64,000 nucleotides of DNA from Oscheius dolichura (Eukaryota; Nematoda; Chromadorea; Rhabditida; Rhabditidae): the NCBI GenBank assembly GCA_932521035.1, contig OW051497.1:8990001-9054000 (forward strand), written 5' to 3'. A program made the translations under genes and the position numbers. Of this stretch, positions 11,582 to 23,434 are shown piece by piece. Position 1 is the first letter of the stretch. Every line of letters begins with the position of its first letter. The notes under the pieces are model-generated. The model worked only from the letters and a program-made list of their open reading frames with translations. It searched no databases and was not told the DNA's origin.

Positions 11582-12518
11582 TTAACACCCTTTTAAGGAA
11601 CCTAACCTGTAAAGAAAAGAGGATAATAGAGATCCTACAGCTGGTCCCAGCCAGAATTTCATAAATCCCCAGAAAGGTTCCGCCGATTCGGAAGGTATTC
11701 TGAGCAGAGCAATTCCAGAAGAAATAAGGGGATTCCAGTTTTGATTAGAGTGAAGCAAACTGAAATGGATGGTTGTCTTCGAATGGATACGATACCTTAG
11801 AAACGAATTCAAGAATATTGCCATAAAAAGTCCCGTAGGCGGCTCAACCAAAAATGCAACGCGCCGTTTGCCCAGACGCTTGCAAATATGGCACATTAGG
11901 TAGGCGACAACAACCAGTGCCGTTCCCAAAAACTGCGCTAGCATCTGGAATTGGAACTCAGAAAAACACAAGCGAGGCATCCCCTACCAGGCGATATAAG
12001 GCGCTGTTATACTCAGTGTTTACATCGTAGTCTAAGGCCCGTTTGACTGGCAGGCCGTTCGGTTTCTGCATCTATAAACTTCTCCCTTCTTTAAAAGGAT
12101 AAATTAAGACTTACGGCTACTGCTCCAATCGCCAGAGTAGAGGCAAGAAGTTGAACAAAGAACACCAGAAGGCATATTGTCCAAGAAGCAGTCAAGGTAA
12201 ATAAATTTGAGAGAGTGATGAATGGATGAAGATGTATTCTGAATTGGAATGATTTCTAAGAAAAAGGGAGAAGAGGACTCACGTTTTGAACGTGGATACA
12301 AACAATATAGCTGCTACCGCATCTATGAAAGAAACTATAGTTATTCGATGCACGTTGGCAACATGCCGGTCGGCCATTTCTGTGTCAATGTGCACTGTGA
12401 GGAATATTGTAACAAAAACCTGAAGGAGCTCTTAACTAAAGCAAGATTAACCTACAGCACAAAATTCTGCTATGAGAGGACGGACCACTCCTTCGAGGCA
12501 GGACTGACATCCAGTCAT
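11582..12518 (-). CDS. Divergent aquaporin (MIP family) with altered NPA boxes
   Basis: Six exons fit in phase: 12518-12456, 12419-12283, 12238-12115, 12071-11988, 11944-11796 and 11759-11582, encoding 244 residues. All six membrane segments of an aquaporin are recognisable: RPLIAEFCAVFVFVTIFLTV, ITIVSFIDAVAAILFVSTF, a third ending LLASTLAIGAVA, MLAQFLGTALVVVAYLM, FLVEPPTGLFMAIFL, and FMKFWLGPAVGSLLSSFLYR. The two half-helices that carry the pore signature are present but changed. The first reads HLHPFITL where aquaporins have HLNPAVTL, and the second reads NWNPLISSGIAL. Loss of the first asparagine is unusual even among AQP11/12-like proteins. The last intron is only 36 bases and stays open if retained. 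A water or small-solute channel is inferred from family; selectivity cannot be assumed. Confidence 0.8.
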
Positions 12519-14442
12519 ATATACCTTAAAGATTGTCTTATTCAAAATAAAGTGAGGACATACGTAGTTTTCTGGCTGTGAAACAGTATGACGGGCAGTT
12601 GTAGGCACTGGTTGATATTCATCCTAAAATTGGGTAAAAATGTGGAAGAAAAGACTGACGTGTTGATGAAAGGTAGCAGGTTTCCGTTCCTCAATCCCGC
12701 CATTATATGACCCGTAGACTTTCCTCTGCTCTAGAGTATAATCTATATGGTCATCATAATATCGTTGCGACATTCTTAAAACTAATTTTAATATTTAAAG
12801 GAAAGGAGAAAGGAAAGTGTATACGGAACCGACGTAAAAAGTACGCAGGCTCTCTCCGAGTGGGAGGTAATGCAAAGGCGGTGATTATGTTAATTTATCG
12901 CGGAATACATCAATCTCCACAATGGAAGAAGGTGTTGAAGAGGGAGAACGAAACGGAGCAGAACTCAATTGTAATTGTGGTGACGCACGAGATGGACAGG
13001 TGCAACCTTCAAAGGCTGGCGAGAAGCAATGAGAGAAGAGTAATAGTTGGGTGGCCAGAGGCTGCGAGGGGGAGAGCAGGGGTACCTATATCTCTGAGAT
13101 TAGCAAATTTGTAGATTTCCACATGTTCCAGGACATTTTACAACAGGAGCGCAATGCTCATTATTGCTGGCCATTAGGTTAAAATAGAAGGGGTGTAATT
13201 TAGATGGATGGATGGATGGGAGGCAACTACAGGGAGGATCCAAACTAGAACTCGAAGTGGAAGTGGAAGTTGCATAGCAGCAGTCGGGACGGAGAGACGT
13301 CTATGCTAATTTATTACAACCTCATCAGTCAGCGGCAATGACTTGCTGATGGTTGTCCACCACTTTTTGTCGTTCAAATCAGCCGAACAACAGGATTAAA
13401 CTACAGGAGAGGGCCAGGGGGCAGGGAACGGAAGAACATGATTCACAGGGGAGGAGTAACTGATGTTCTTGTCCAATGCGACAGTTGGCTGGCTCTCCCT
13501 TGAGAAGTGAGATTCAATGAGTGGTCTGCCAGGTGACATGTGTTCTCAGGCGCGTAATTCGGCGAGTGAGAAAGAGGATGGGGAAGAAGAGAACTTTTTC
13601 GTAAAATTGGCTGTGGTAGGAAGACCACCCTGTGAAAAACGCGAAAGCCACTCGGAGCATATCTATTCAACATTGTTTACCCTATTGCCACTACGGCTTA
13701 CATGTCTTTCCATGAGCTAACAATTATTGTTAAGTGGATGGAACGCTGAGGTCAACGGAGAAGGTGTGGAAAGGGAGGAGTTCGTCAATATAGCCAGCGT
13801 TCAACAATGGGATTAAACCAAAAAAGAGCTGTTTTCCTCCGGAATGGAGAATTATTAACGGATTGGATTGCTTAATGAGAATAATAAATGGAATCTCTGG
13901 GGGATTACAAGTGTACGATATTCTAAATTAAGAACTTGAAAAGGATAAATCAAAAGTTGAAAGTAGAGGTTGGGAAAGCGCGCAGTAATCTCCAGTGACC
14001 AGTTATACATGTGGTCAGCGGCGGCGACAACTGTCACCCGTCCTCACGTGTCTTCCGGGTTTTACGCTCTCATCAGGGTGAAAATTTGAGAACATCTCAT
14101 GTATCCCATGTACAACAACAGCTGTTTCCATTTTCTTGTTTCTGCTGCAAACGGGATCTGAAATGAGGATGGGAGCGAGTGAGACTGAATTCAGACTTTG
14201 GACAGATCGTCTTCCCATAATCAGGTGTTGCAATTAGGCAGAAACGGCATCCGGTCTCTGGGTCAGTTTACGCCCTTCATGCATTTGACTTGCTTGAGTC
14301 AAATGGACGCGTCGCGGAGACGCCAGCGCGTCGTAAGCCTGTCTAAAGCGCGATAACGAGATCTGTTCTGCTAAGAGCGCTAGCTCTAAGTTGATCGCTT
14401 TTCTGTGTCTGTACACAGGTCCTACAGAGGGCGTCGCCCTAG
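12519..14442. other. Intergenic, no gene supported
   Basis: This stretch separates the minus-strand aquaporin start from the plus-strand cystine-knot gene, so it probably holds both promoters. A 135-residue open frame at 12707-13114 has biased composition and no splice context. A small GATG run occurs near 13204-13218. Nothing else is identifiable. Confidence 0.5.
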
Positions 14443-16892
14443 ATGGCGAGCTACTACCTGCCCCTCTGTATTATATTTTGTATTTATTCTGTTTATACGG
14501 TTTCTGTGGACAGCCTAGACAACTCCTCCGGTGAGTTGCATATTTTAAACCTGAAATCACTCGGTTGGGGGGATCTAAAATCAATCCCGGATATCCAGTT
14601 CCTGAGAACAACTTTCACTCTGGTGACCGCCAATTAAGAAATGTCGCGCAGGAAATATTGAAAGGATTCGAAGTTTGACTTTTGAACAGAAGTTGTTTGT
14701 CACGGCTAATGGAGAACCTCTATCTAAAACTATTCAATAAGTTTCTAATAGTCTGTTCCTACCGTATTAGCAGTTGCAAGAAAAGCTAGCAAATATCTCA
14801 TGCTCCCTTTCATTGGCATTATCCCTTTTACGTACTTGTTAATGTGACAGTGGATTGCACGGTGAAAATTTGAAAGGGAACAACGGATCAATTTGGCTAT
14901 TCCTGTTCTTGAACTTCACCTTCTTGCCAGCTTTCACTCCCAATTTTTCCGTTAGGATATCTTGAGAATACGCAAAAGATAACCTGATGTTTCTCTTACT
15001 CCGCAAATAGAAAAATAACTGTACTGTGCTTTTGAAACGCCTCAAGTGTTCGAACTGTTGAAATTGTTTATGTGTATGTTTGGAAAAAGCTTCGCTTCTA
15101 TTGCCCATCTCTTTTGTTGATCTCCCGTGCCCGTCTTGCATCTTCCCCTAACAATACCATGTAGATAATAACTAGTTTAACAAGATATCATGTATGTATA
15201 GGTGCATCCGAAAAGAAATGGCGCAACGGAAAGAACCGGCACCCTGGCGCCTATTTTGTGGCTACGTCCGTGGCGGGCTTAATGACAAAAACATTTGAAA
15301 ACACATTCCTGTTCATTGGATATCTTCACTTACATCCTCTTCCGATTTAAAGATTGATTGACCATGAGCGGAGAAAACAAAATAAAAATCGGATAGGGTC
15401 AACTTTCATTGGCAAAGTTTGCAGAATCCGACTTGCAAATGTATCAGAAATACTTGGAAGAAGAACTGAAAAGAGTGGGAAGTGTCTTGTCATTGCGAAA
15501 GAAGCGTGCCGCAACATCACCAATATCAGCTTCACTTCCGAACAGGTGTAGGGAAAGGGAAACACCCATGATCACCCGTTTTGCAGGGAATCGGCATACT
15601 TCCTGAACCGGATCGGAGCGTTGAAGAAATCACTGCTATTAGCCAAGAATGATACAAGCGAATCGCACGATCAGCCGCCTCGAGTGAAGCTAGATCAACA
15701 AGCACAGGCGGTAAAAGGCACTCTTGACAAAATTCCGTATTTTCAGGTTAACGACACTTTAAATGAATGTAAGCGTCTATCCCAGCCGGAACTGATTTCC
15801 GTGTTGAAATCGAAAGGAACCTATAATCCAGACCTCATGGCTTGGGATGCTTTGGGAGTTATCCGGTTCCTCGACAGGACAATCCAAGACCAATATCAGG
15901 TAAGCTACAGTTCATCTTCAGGTAATGCTCTCGTTCTATTGCCTAGTGGTACTTTGCATCCCCTTTTTCATTCTTCTGTTGTTTTTAATTGCGGAAGAAC
16001 ACCGCCAACTGTTCTTTTTCAGAAAGAATCTCCGAACAGGAACAAACAAAGGGCAGAAGAAGTTGTTCAAAGAAATGTCGAAGCACTGGCTCGTCTATTG
16101 AAAGAACTCAACGTGTCCTGCGATGTAACCACTCCTGCCATCCGAGCAAAACTCAAGAATATCACATTGTGAGTTTTCCACAATACGTTTCGTTGCTTAC
16201 ATTATGAGGCCGATTACAATGCGATGCAATTTCAGCGGTGAGCCGAAGAGGAGTATTATTTCTCCATCCCTGAGAAGATCCAAACGAGAAGATGCCCTGG
16301 AGACATTTCTAAAAATCATTGGAAAGGAACGCCGTCAACGCCCTTCAAGAGCGTGGGACACACCCTTGTTTGACGACGACCAGATCTCCCCCAGGCAAAA
16401 ACTCATAGGTGTGTGATATGTCCGGACAATCTGGGAAGTTCTAATCACAGGAGAATCACACATCGTTCCGTTTGGATGTGATAAAAGAGGAGCTGAGGAA
16501 GATGGCTACTTGAGGCTGTGCGGGGCATGTCAAAGTATCCGGAGATTGCCGGACACGTTCTTTCCACCGTTTATAAACGAAGTCACGTGTGACACCGACA
16601 AGGCTTGCCTATATTTTTATGACTACCGTAGGCCTATCCATCTCCTAGGAAATATCCTTACAGCTCATGGGAAATGTCGGCAGAAACATATGAATTTTGT
16701 TGTTTTGCGTAATATTGGCACGAAGGATTGCCAAATTTGGAAGAAGTTTAATTTGAATGTTAGAGTTTCTTGTGAATGTTTTGTTGGTAAGTCCTTAAAC
16801 GGTTTTCGATATTAATAATTTTGCATCAATAACATTTCTTTAAAAACTCGCCATTTTCAGATGAGATGTCATTTTTTGCCAAATATGTGTAG
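14443..16892 (+). CDS. Secreted precursor with noggin/Trunk/PTTH-like cystine knot
   Basis: Seven exons join in phase: 14443-14530, 15425-15545, 15587-15899, 16023-16168, 16236-16408, 16451-16786 and 16861-16892, encoding 402 residues. Exon 1 is a signal peptide (MASYYLPLCIIFCIYSVYTV). A helical, charged pro-region follows, with a furin-type RSKR site near residue 237-240. The last ~110 residues carry nine cysteines in a spacing like noggin, Trunk and PTTH: CGAC, then LP..FFPPFINEVTC, then HGKC, VVLRN, CQIW, and a terminal VRVSCEC. In that superfamily these form a cystine-knot dimer acting as an extracellular ligand or antagonist. The pro-region matches nothing I recognise. An ATG at 15363 is not used because an in-frame stop follows; the phase of exon 1 fits exon 2 exactly. 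The first intron is 894 bases. The fold assignment is inference from spacing. Confidence 0.65.
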
Positions 16893-17086
16893 CTGCTGTT
16901 GGCCTCCTCCTACTGCTTTCCTCCTCCAGTCATACATCTAGTCCTTACAGGTTCTCCTTAGCTCTCAGTTAGACATTCCCATTCCGCTTCTTTCGCAGTT
17001 CAAAACTGCCATGCTCTCACTTCACCGGTGCGATTCATCATCTCATTTCCTCTTTCATTTTCGAGAATAAAATTTTGTTACTATCA

Positions 17087-17775
17087 TCATGTTAATCTGT
17101 TGTTGCACAATTCTTCAGGATTCTTGGGACGATTCAGTAGTTGCAGCCGAGGCGGATTGTTGCCTCGTGAAAGATTGTATTTGGGAGAAAGAGAAGAAGG
17201 GCAGGTGGGCAAATGGCATTGGCATGGAGGATGACACGTCGAGGGGCTAAAAGTTTGTAGTTTAGACAGACACAAATGTAAACCAACAAAGATACTTCGG
17301 GAAGTGGAACCTGGAGTGTTTAAAAAGTTCAAATTTAAAGGGTGCGGCGGAAGTCGAAGAGGGATAGTAACCATTCCATTGGCTGTGGTCAACGTTGCCA
17401 GGCTTGAGGGATTTAGCCGTCGTAACTGAAAATATCCATACGGGGATTGCATATGGCTCTACCTCATCTTCAGGAGTAGGTGTCCCCATGGGTTCGTCGT
17501 CACTGTCTCCACCAGTCCCCACCAAAGTTTCCTGGTTTACTCGCTTCTTTAATTTGGCTGAAAAGGGGCTCTATCCTTCTACAATAGAATAATTTACATG
17601 TGTAGCTGACATAGAAGTTATCCGTCAAGGAGGCAACCTTCTCCAATTCTGCCAACTGTGTCCTCAAACTGACTACAGCAGAAGTCATCAGCTCATCCAC
17701 TTCCGTATCGCTCGTTCGAATTTTGACACCTTCTCGTTCCATTTGCGTCAGTTGCTGGAAATGCCATCTTTCCAT
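17087..17775 (-). CDS. Unknown protein with helical N terminus
   Basis: The ATG at 17775 follows a strong acceptor (ACAATTGTAG), so the first exon may receive a spliced leader. Exons 17775-17598, 17557-17463 and from 17425 onward join in phase through introns of 40 and 37 bases. The first ~75 residues look helical (a long LRTQLAELEKVASL stretch). An acidic segment follows (GGDSDDEPMGTPTPEDE), then a short hydrophobic strand region and FLNTPGSTSRSIF, a possible phosphorylated TPG motif. The general order resembles the chromosomal-passenger protein Borealin, but the likeness is weak. The 3' end is uncertain: reading through stops at 17087, while a further splice to an exon starting near 17249 ends earlier. 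Confidence 0.4.
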
Positions 17776-18998
17776 TAAAAGCTACAATTGTAATAGGAGC
17801 CATTTCTTTTTGGGCCCAGTTAATAGCCAGTGGCTATTTGAACTTTAGAGGAGAACTCATTGTTTGCCCTGATCCCCTTGCCACCTCCTGAATAACTAAT
17901 ATTGTCCAGCGACATTCTAGTCTCCCTTCCCCCTCTTACCTTTTCTGAATCTCAATCGTTTCATAGAATAACAGACTTCCGGACTGTCGCCTATTGCTTC
18001 CAGCTGTTTGTTTGCTGTAGTAGCGAAGTGTCAAAAGGCATGTTTGACCTGGCGTGAACTGGGCAAATAGCAAGATAGCTTTTCAAATAAGCATTTCAAG
18101 TAGATTTCCAGTATAAGCAAACGGTAAGGCGTGAAAATAGGAAAGAACAACAGCCAACTTCTACGAAATCCTGTTTTTACTGAAATCTGCTAGAGCAGAA
18201 AATGAAAGAGTTCCAGAGGATTTCTAAAAGATACCTTTTACTTCTTACTTAGAACTAAAGAAACCTTTTAGAAAGAGTTTCTACCAACTGTACGCTGCTT
18301 TAGACCTAGGCGTGGATCCCTAACAACCAGTAGAATCTCAGCTGTATAGTATTGCTGTGCAAGTTCGCTTTTTCCCCCTTGGAACTAAACCTCTCACGTA
18401 TCATTGGCGTCATAGAGTCATTGAAAATAGCAGAGTGGCAACGGAATCACGCCGAGGCCAGTCTAATATTTGCCATTCGACAACAGTTATTAAATAATGA
18501 CTGGATTGACCGCACGTAAAAACAGATGTACACCACTACATACTAGGACCCTAGATACCCGAAAGGGGGATCAATCCGAGAATTCCCAATTTTGGTCGTT
18601 CTGTTTTCCGTGTCTGCATTTCAAGAGCTCTCGAAACGAACAGATTAAAAACAAACAAGGGCTATGTTTTTTTCCGGATAGTGCTCAAAAAATGGGATAA
18701 GCATTCCACTACAGAAATCTATGAGTCAGTGCAGTTCTCAAGAGAAAAAAGAGCAATTCAAACTCCCGAGGCGCGCCTGAGACAGTTTGTTTAGTCTTCG
18801 AGTATGTTTTTTGTATGGATAGATCTCAGATGACAGGCGCAAAGGTTTCCCCCCTGACTCACGTTGAGTCCGCTGCGCGAACTTCCTAGTGTGCCCTCAA
18901 GAGAAGATAAGATTGGCTGGCAGTTCCGGCGGGCCGGTTTGCCGTATTCCTGCCGGAGGCGTGTTCTACGTGAGAGTGCCACCCTGTCAATCTACCAC
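17776..18998. other. Intergenic, no gene supported
   Basis: The space lies between divergently transcribed genes and should contain both promoters. Open frames are short. I see no repeat or RNA gene. Confidence 0.5.
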
Positions 18999-21900
18999 AT
19001 GCTCGCGCTCTTTGTTATTTTCTCGGTAAGTTCGAAGACTATCTCAAATCTTTTTACAAATACAAGTAAGTTCTGGTAAAGATAGATCTTAGGATTTTTC
19101 TGATTATTTACGCTCTCTTTTCCTTGATAACTGTATGTTTTGCTCTCAATGTCTTGTCCGGAGCTCCTACTTTAAACTAAAGGAAATGTTTCTTTGTCTA
19201 GTTGTTATTTATTCATTTCATTTGCTTACCTAGTCGGGCTAGGTTCTATTGGAACTAATTTTAGGGAATTTCGCTAATTAAAGACACGTTTACAGCAGGC
19301 TACATCTTCAAAATTGAGAACTGCTTCACTCTATTCCCAAAGACAGTAAACTTTGTTGAACTTGAGTATAAGAAAGGCTTAAAAAGGAGCAATCAACGCA
19401 AAATGTATAGCAGCATTTTCTTTTAAATTAATTGTCAAGTCTACAGTAAAATGGAAAAATATAGCTAAGAATACATCACTTTAAGAATTAGCAACAGGAA
19501 AGGAAAAGTGTCTATTCTGTATGTTTTATTCTTATAGCTACAGGTTTTGGAGAATCGCTTTCATGTTGTTACGAGTAGAGAAGATGGCAATCGCCTTACT
19601 TCTAGCGAAAATGAAGCAATTCGGAAGCGAAAAGGTTCCAAAACTGCCGGCACTGCATCTCCCGAGACCAGTGGTCAAGAAATTTCCCAAAAGCCTCTAT
19701 ATGTTTGCCTAATCGGACGATTTTCACGCGGTCACCACGGGAGCAAATCGTAGAATGTGCCAAATTTTCCCATAAGACTGGATTTCTATTGATAGATTTT
19801 CCCCCGTGTCTTGACTTCAGCTGGACGCCAAATCGGCTTGCTGCGCATATTGCAAACAATCAGCCCATGATCGGAAGCAAAAACGCGTCCACTATTTTCC
19901 GCATCCCGAGTCGGAAACACTTCACAAAGATCTAGGAGGTCTTAGCTGTAACCGTTTTGGTCTATTTCTATCTACCTCTTTCGTCTAGCTTCAAGAGAAC
20001 CTTGTTCAGTTTATACGGGCGCCAATTTCGAATGGGTGAATGACTGTGATCAACGTCTGTCAACTACTGCTAAATTTAAGAGTAGCCCAGGGATTTGTTT
20101 CCTACTTATAGTATTCTTTTTTAGTTGCTAACGACAACATGCCCCCAGCCATGTACCAACTGTGTTCCGCAGCAGAGACAATATCAGTACGTGGTCAATG
20201 TTCCCATGGTCCCTGTGCAAGGAGTGGCCGTACCTTCTAACAGCCCGTAAGATACAATAACACTGTAGCTCTTTCCGTTCACCCTCCTCTTCCTCTTTTT
20301 CTGTTCCAACTATGCCCCATTATGTTTGAAACCCTCCTTTTTAGACAAGGACCTTGTTGCAATGGAGGTGCACCGGGGCAAGCAGCAACTCAGCTCGTTT
20401 GGTATAGCTCAGGTTTGTCTTTTCTGTTCTATTTATGTTAAAAAAGTGTACCTTTGTGTGTGTGTTTTCGGTTGACTCGGTTTTGAGGAGAGGGCAACTT
20501 GATCTGTTTAGGAAACGGACAACAAAATAGCGGGATGCTCTCCAATTTCACTGCCATTAGTACCCAGGTATGATTAGATTCGGAGAGAATTCATAATGTG
20601 TTCGTTTTTAGAACGGCTTCAATTATCAAAATCCAACGGGAGGGAGTCCACCACCGGGATATATAACTCCTGGCTACCCTGGGCCATCAACACCGATTCC
20701 TACTCAGGGTGGACAGGGCTTTACAAGCCCTCCACCCAACTACAATCCCAATGTGTATTTACAAGGACCAACAACACCACCTCCTAGCTTTACTGGACAA
20801 ACTATGCCCCCCGGTGGAGCGCCTTTTGTGCAAAATGGAAACCAACCGTATATTCAAGGAACGGGACCACAACAAGGAGGACAGGGAAACTACAACCAAG
20901 CCAATACGGGATACTTGGAGAACCAAGGAAATTTCAATACAGGGCCTGTCGTTAGTCAAGGAGGGCCTAATGCACCTCCTAATAACCAAGGCAACTTCTT
21001 CGGACAAGACCAGGGAGGATTCACACAAGGACAGCAATACAATCCTAACCCCGGGCAAGGTGGATATTATGCAGGACAGCAAGGGCAACAAGGAGCATAC
21101 AGCGGTGAGCAATTTAATCAAGGAGGACTGCCACCCCAAGGACAAGATGATGGATTCAACCAGCCTAATATGGGAGGTGGATACCCTCAACAAGGTGGAC
21201 AGTATCCCCCTCAAGGTCAACAAGGGCCCCAGTTCAATCCACAAGGGAACTATCAAGGTGGCCCAGTTGGAGATAATGGAATGCTTGTCAACGGCCAGTA
21301 TCAGGGAGCTCCTCAAGGATCAGGTGTTGCTGGAGCTGCGATTGCGGGTGGAGTCGCTGGGGCAGCCGCTGCTGGAGTTGCAGGTTATCCTTATTCGACT
21401 TCATCAATTTATTCGACAACGACTCCGATTCCTCCTCGAACGAATACTCCCGGAGGACCTACTACACCTCCTGGATTCCAGTATTCTACTCAAAATCCCA
21501 ATCAACCTAATTTCGACCCCAACCAGCAGCAACAGCAGCAGAGTTCTGTCTATCCCGTTATTGGCAGTCCAGCTCCGGGATCCTCGCCATATGCCAACCA
21601 GCAAGGACCTTACCCTTCTACCACTATGAACCCCAATTTTGAACAGGGAGGCTTTGGAGGACCGTCTTCCATCCCACCCAATCAGCAGGGGAACATGTAT
21701 ACAGCACAAGGAACTTCATTCGGCCCTGGCAATCTGCCACCTAATTACCAAGAGAACGACAACCAGTTTAACCAGGGGCAATTTACCCAGGGACAGCCAA
21801 ACCAAGGACAGTACAACCAGGGAAACATCGGCTTCATGCCGTCGTCGACCAGCGGAAATCAACAATTCCCAACGACAACATTTGCACCTAGTCCATCTGG

Positions 21901-23281
21901 ATCGCCCTTCCCGCAAGGCAGCACAACGGCGTTCCCTCAACAGGCCCAACAGGGACCTGGCTCAACCCCGTACAATCAAGGGTTCCAAGGATCAACTACT
22001 CCCTTCCCGCCCAATTTTGGCCCAAGTTCTACAAGTGGCAACTTCCAGCAGACCGGAAACTATCCTCCCGGTGCGCAGCAGGATCAGGCACCGACTACGC
22101 TACCGCCAAATGTCAACGTTGTCGGCGGCGGGCAGGTTAGCACTATATAATCTTTCAACAAGCGTAATCGCATAATTTTCAGGCACCTACAACCTTCCAA
22201 CCGGGTGCATCTTCCTCCCAGGGTTCGTTATTAGGGCAAGGTCCTTCGGGTTCTTTTGTAGCGGGGCCTTCTTTTCAACCTACCACCACCACAGTCAGAC
22301 CATTTTATGACACCAATAACTACGCTTCCGGGAATATGATGACAGGAGGTGAAAATAATTCGCATGTTTGAAGAAGAAACACGCTTCGACTAATGTCACT
22401 CCATAACCTTGGGAGCCGCGTTTTAACTAGGACCATGCTTCCCCCTTCCAAAGTTCCCTCGCCATTGAACTGCACTTATTGCTTACGCTTATAAAATATT
22501 TTTAGGAGGATTTCAACAAAATCAAGGAGGTCTGTCATCAACAATCTACCCTCCCAATTATACACCAGTAGCTGGAGGAGCATCGGTAAGAGAGAATTCT
22601 TTGATTAATAATAGGTTTTAGGGTGGAGCTGGTTACTCACCTCAGTATGACTTCGAACATAATATGAATACGCAATACGGAAATTATAATCAATCTACCT
22701 CAGCTACAGGTAAGAGGGCAATCCTTCCCTTTGGCTTAACTTTTCAACTTTTCATACTGACAACTGCGTATCAAACGGACTTTTAAAGGTGTGCTTTTTG
22801 TCGGTTGTTTGAAATCCTCTTTTTTCTGTTTGGATGGAAACTTGGGACATTCAGTAGCGATTAGTTACAGTAGTCTTTTCGTTTGGTACGCAGTTAAACG
22901 AAATTGTTTTTTGGGGTTCGTGTCAACGACGAAAATAGAGGTCCCTAACAGTTCCTTGAAAAGTTCCCCGGTCATGGTAACATTTGATTTCAACTCTCTC
23001 GTTCCTTTAAAACTTTCCCATAGCTTGTCGAAAGCCCTATTGTATGCAAATTTACCCCAACAGCAAACATAACCCTGCTTTCCCAGGACCCTCAAGAGAT
23101 GCTCCTCAAGCAACCCAATCAACCCAGTCTGCACGCTCCACTGGTAAGTGGCTTCTAACTATCGTCTGACGTAGTCGTGTAGATATTTTCGAATAACTTC
23201 TTCTTTTAAAAATAGCCGCAAAACGTTTTAGGAAGTCTTCATCTAGTCTTACTCGCAGTGCTCTCTCTACTATTCTTCTAA
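18999..23281 (+). CDS. Large Gln/Gly/Pro-rich surface protein, predicted GPI-anchored
   Basis: Ten exons join in phase: 18999-19025, 20125-20246, 20345-20412, 20512-20567, 20612-22135, 22183-22348, 22506-22585, 22622-22709, 23087-23143 and 23232-23281, giving 745 residues. The first nine residues join the next exon to make a signal peptide (MLALFVIFSLLTTT) followed by a short Cys-rich patch (CPQPCTNC, later PCCNGG). About 600 residues of irregular low-complexity repeats follow, built on QGG, NQG, PP and STT, with one Ala/Gly/Val block near the middle (AGAAIAGGVAGAAAAGVAG). The C terminus is a hydrophobic tail after a small-residue site (STGSLHLVLLAVLSLLFF), as in GPI signals. No domain family is recognised. 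It may be a cuticle, glycan-coated or adhesive surface protein. An open segment inside intron 1 (19541-19753) could be an optional exon. Confidence 0.7.
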
Positions 23282-23423
23282 AATCAAACAAAATTTCCCC
23301 GATACGTGTAAATTCTCGTCCTGTTATCCACAGTATTTATATAAGAGAACAAATTTCTTTGTGTGTATATAGTGGAGAGACTGGAGGAACCGTCTTTCAA
23401 GATTGATTGATTAAATATATGTG

Positions 23424-23429
23424 AATAAA
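23424..23429 (+). promoter_or_regulatory. Poly(A) signal AATAAA
   Basis: A canonical AATAAA lies 143 bases after the stop codon of the Gln/Gly/Pro-rich gene. It is also six bases beyond the stop codon of the minus-strand gene that converges on it. Confidence 0.6.
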
Positions 23430-23434
23430 AAGGA

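Noticed and set aside
12707-13114. 135-codon plus-strand open frame
   Set aside because: It has no initiating context, domain or splice partner; the composition looks random.
15363-15395. ATG at 15363 as the start of the cystine-knot gene
   Set aside because: An in-frame TAG follows after ten codons with no usable donor, whereas the signal-peptide exon at 14443-14530 joins 15425 in exact phase.
20759-22175. Long frames antisense to, or in other frames of, the Gln-rich gene (for example 20759-21316 minus and 20709-21629 plus)
   Set aside because: They are shadows of the repetitive coding sequence at 20612-22135, which alone has matching splice phases.
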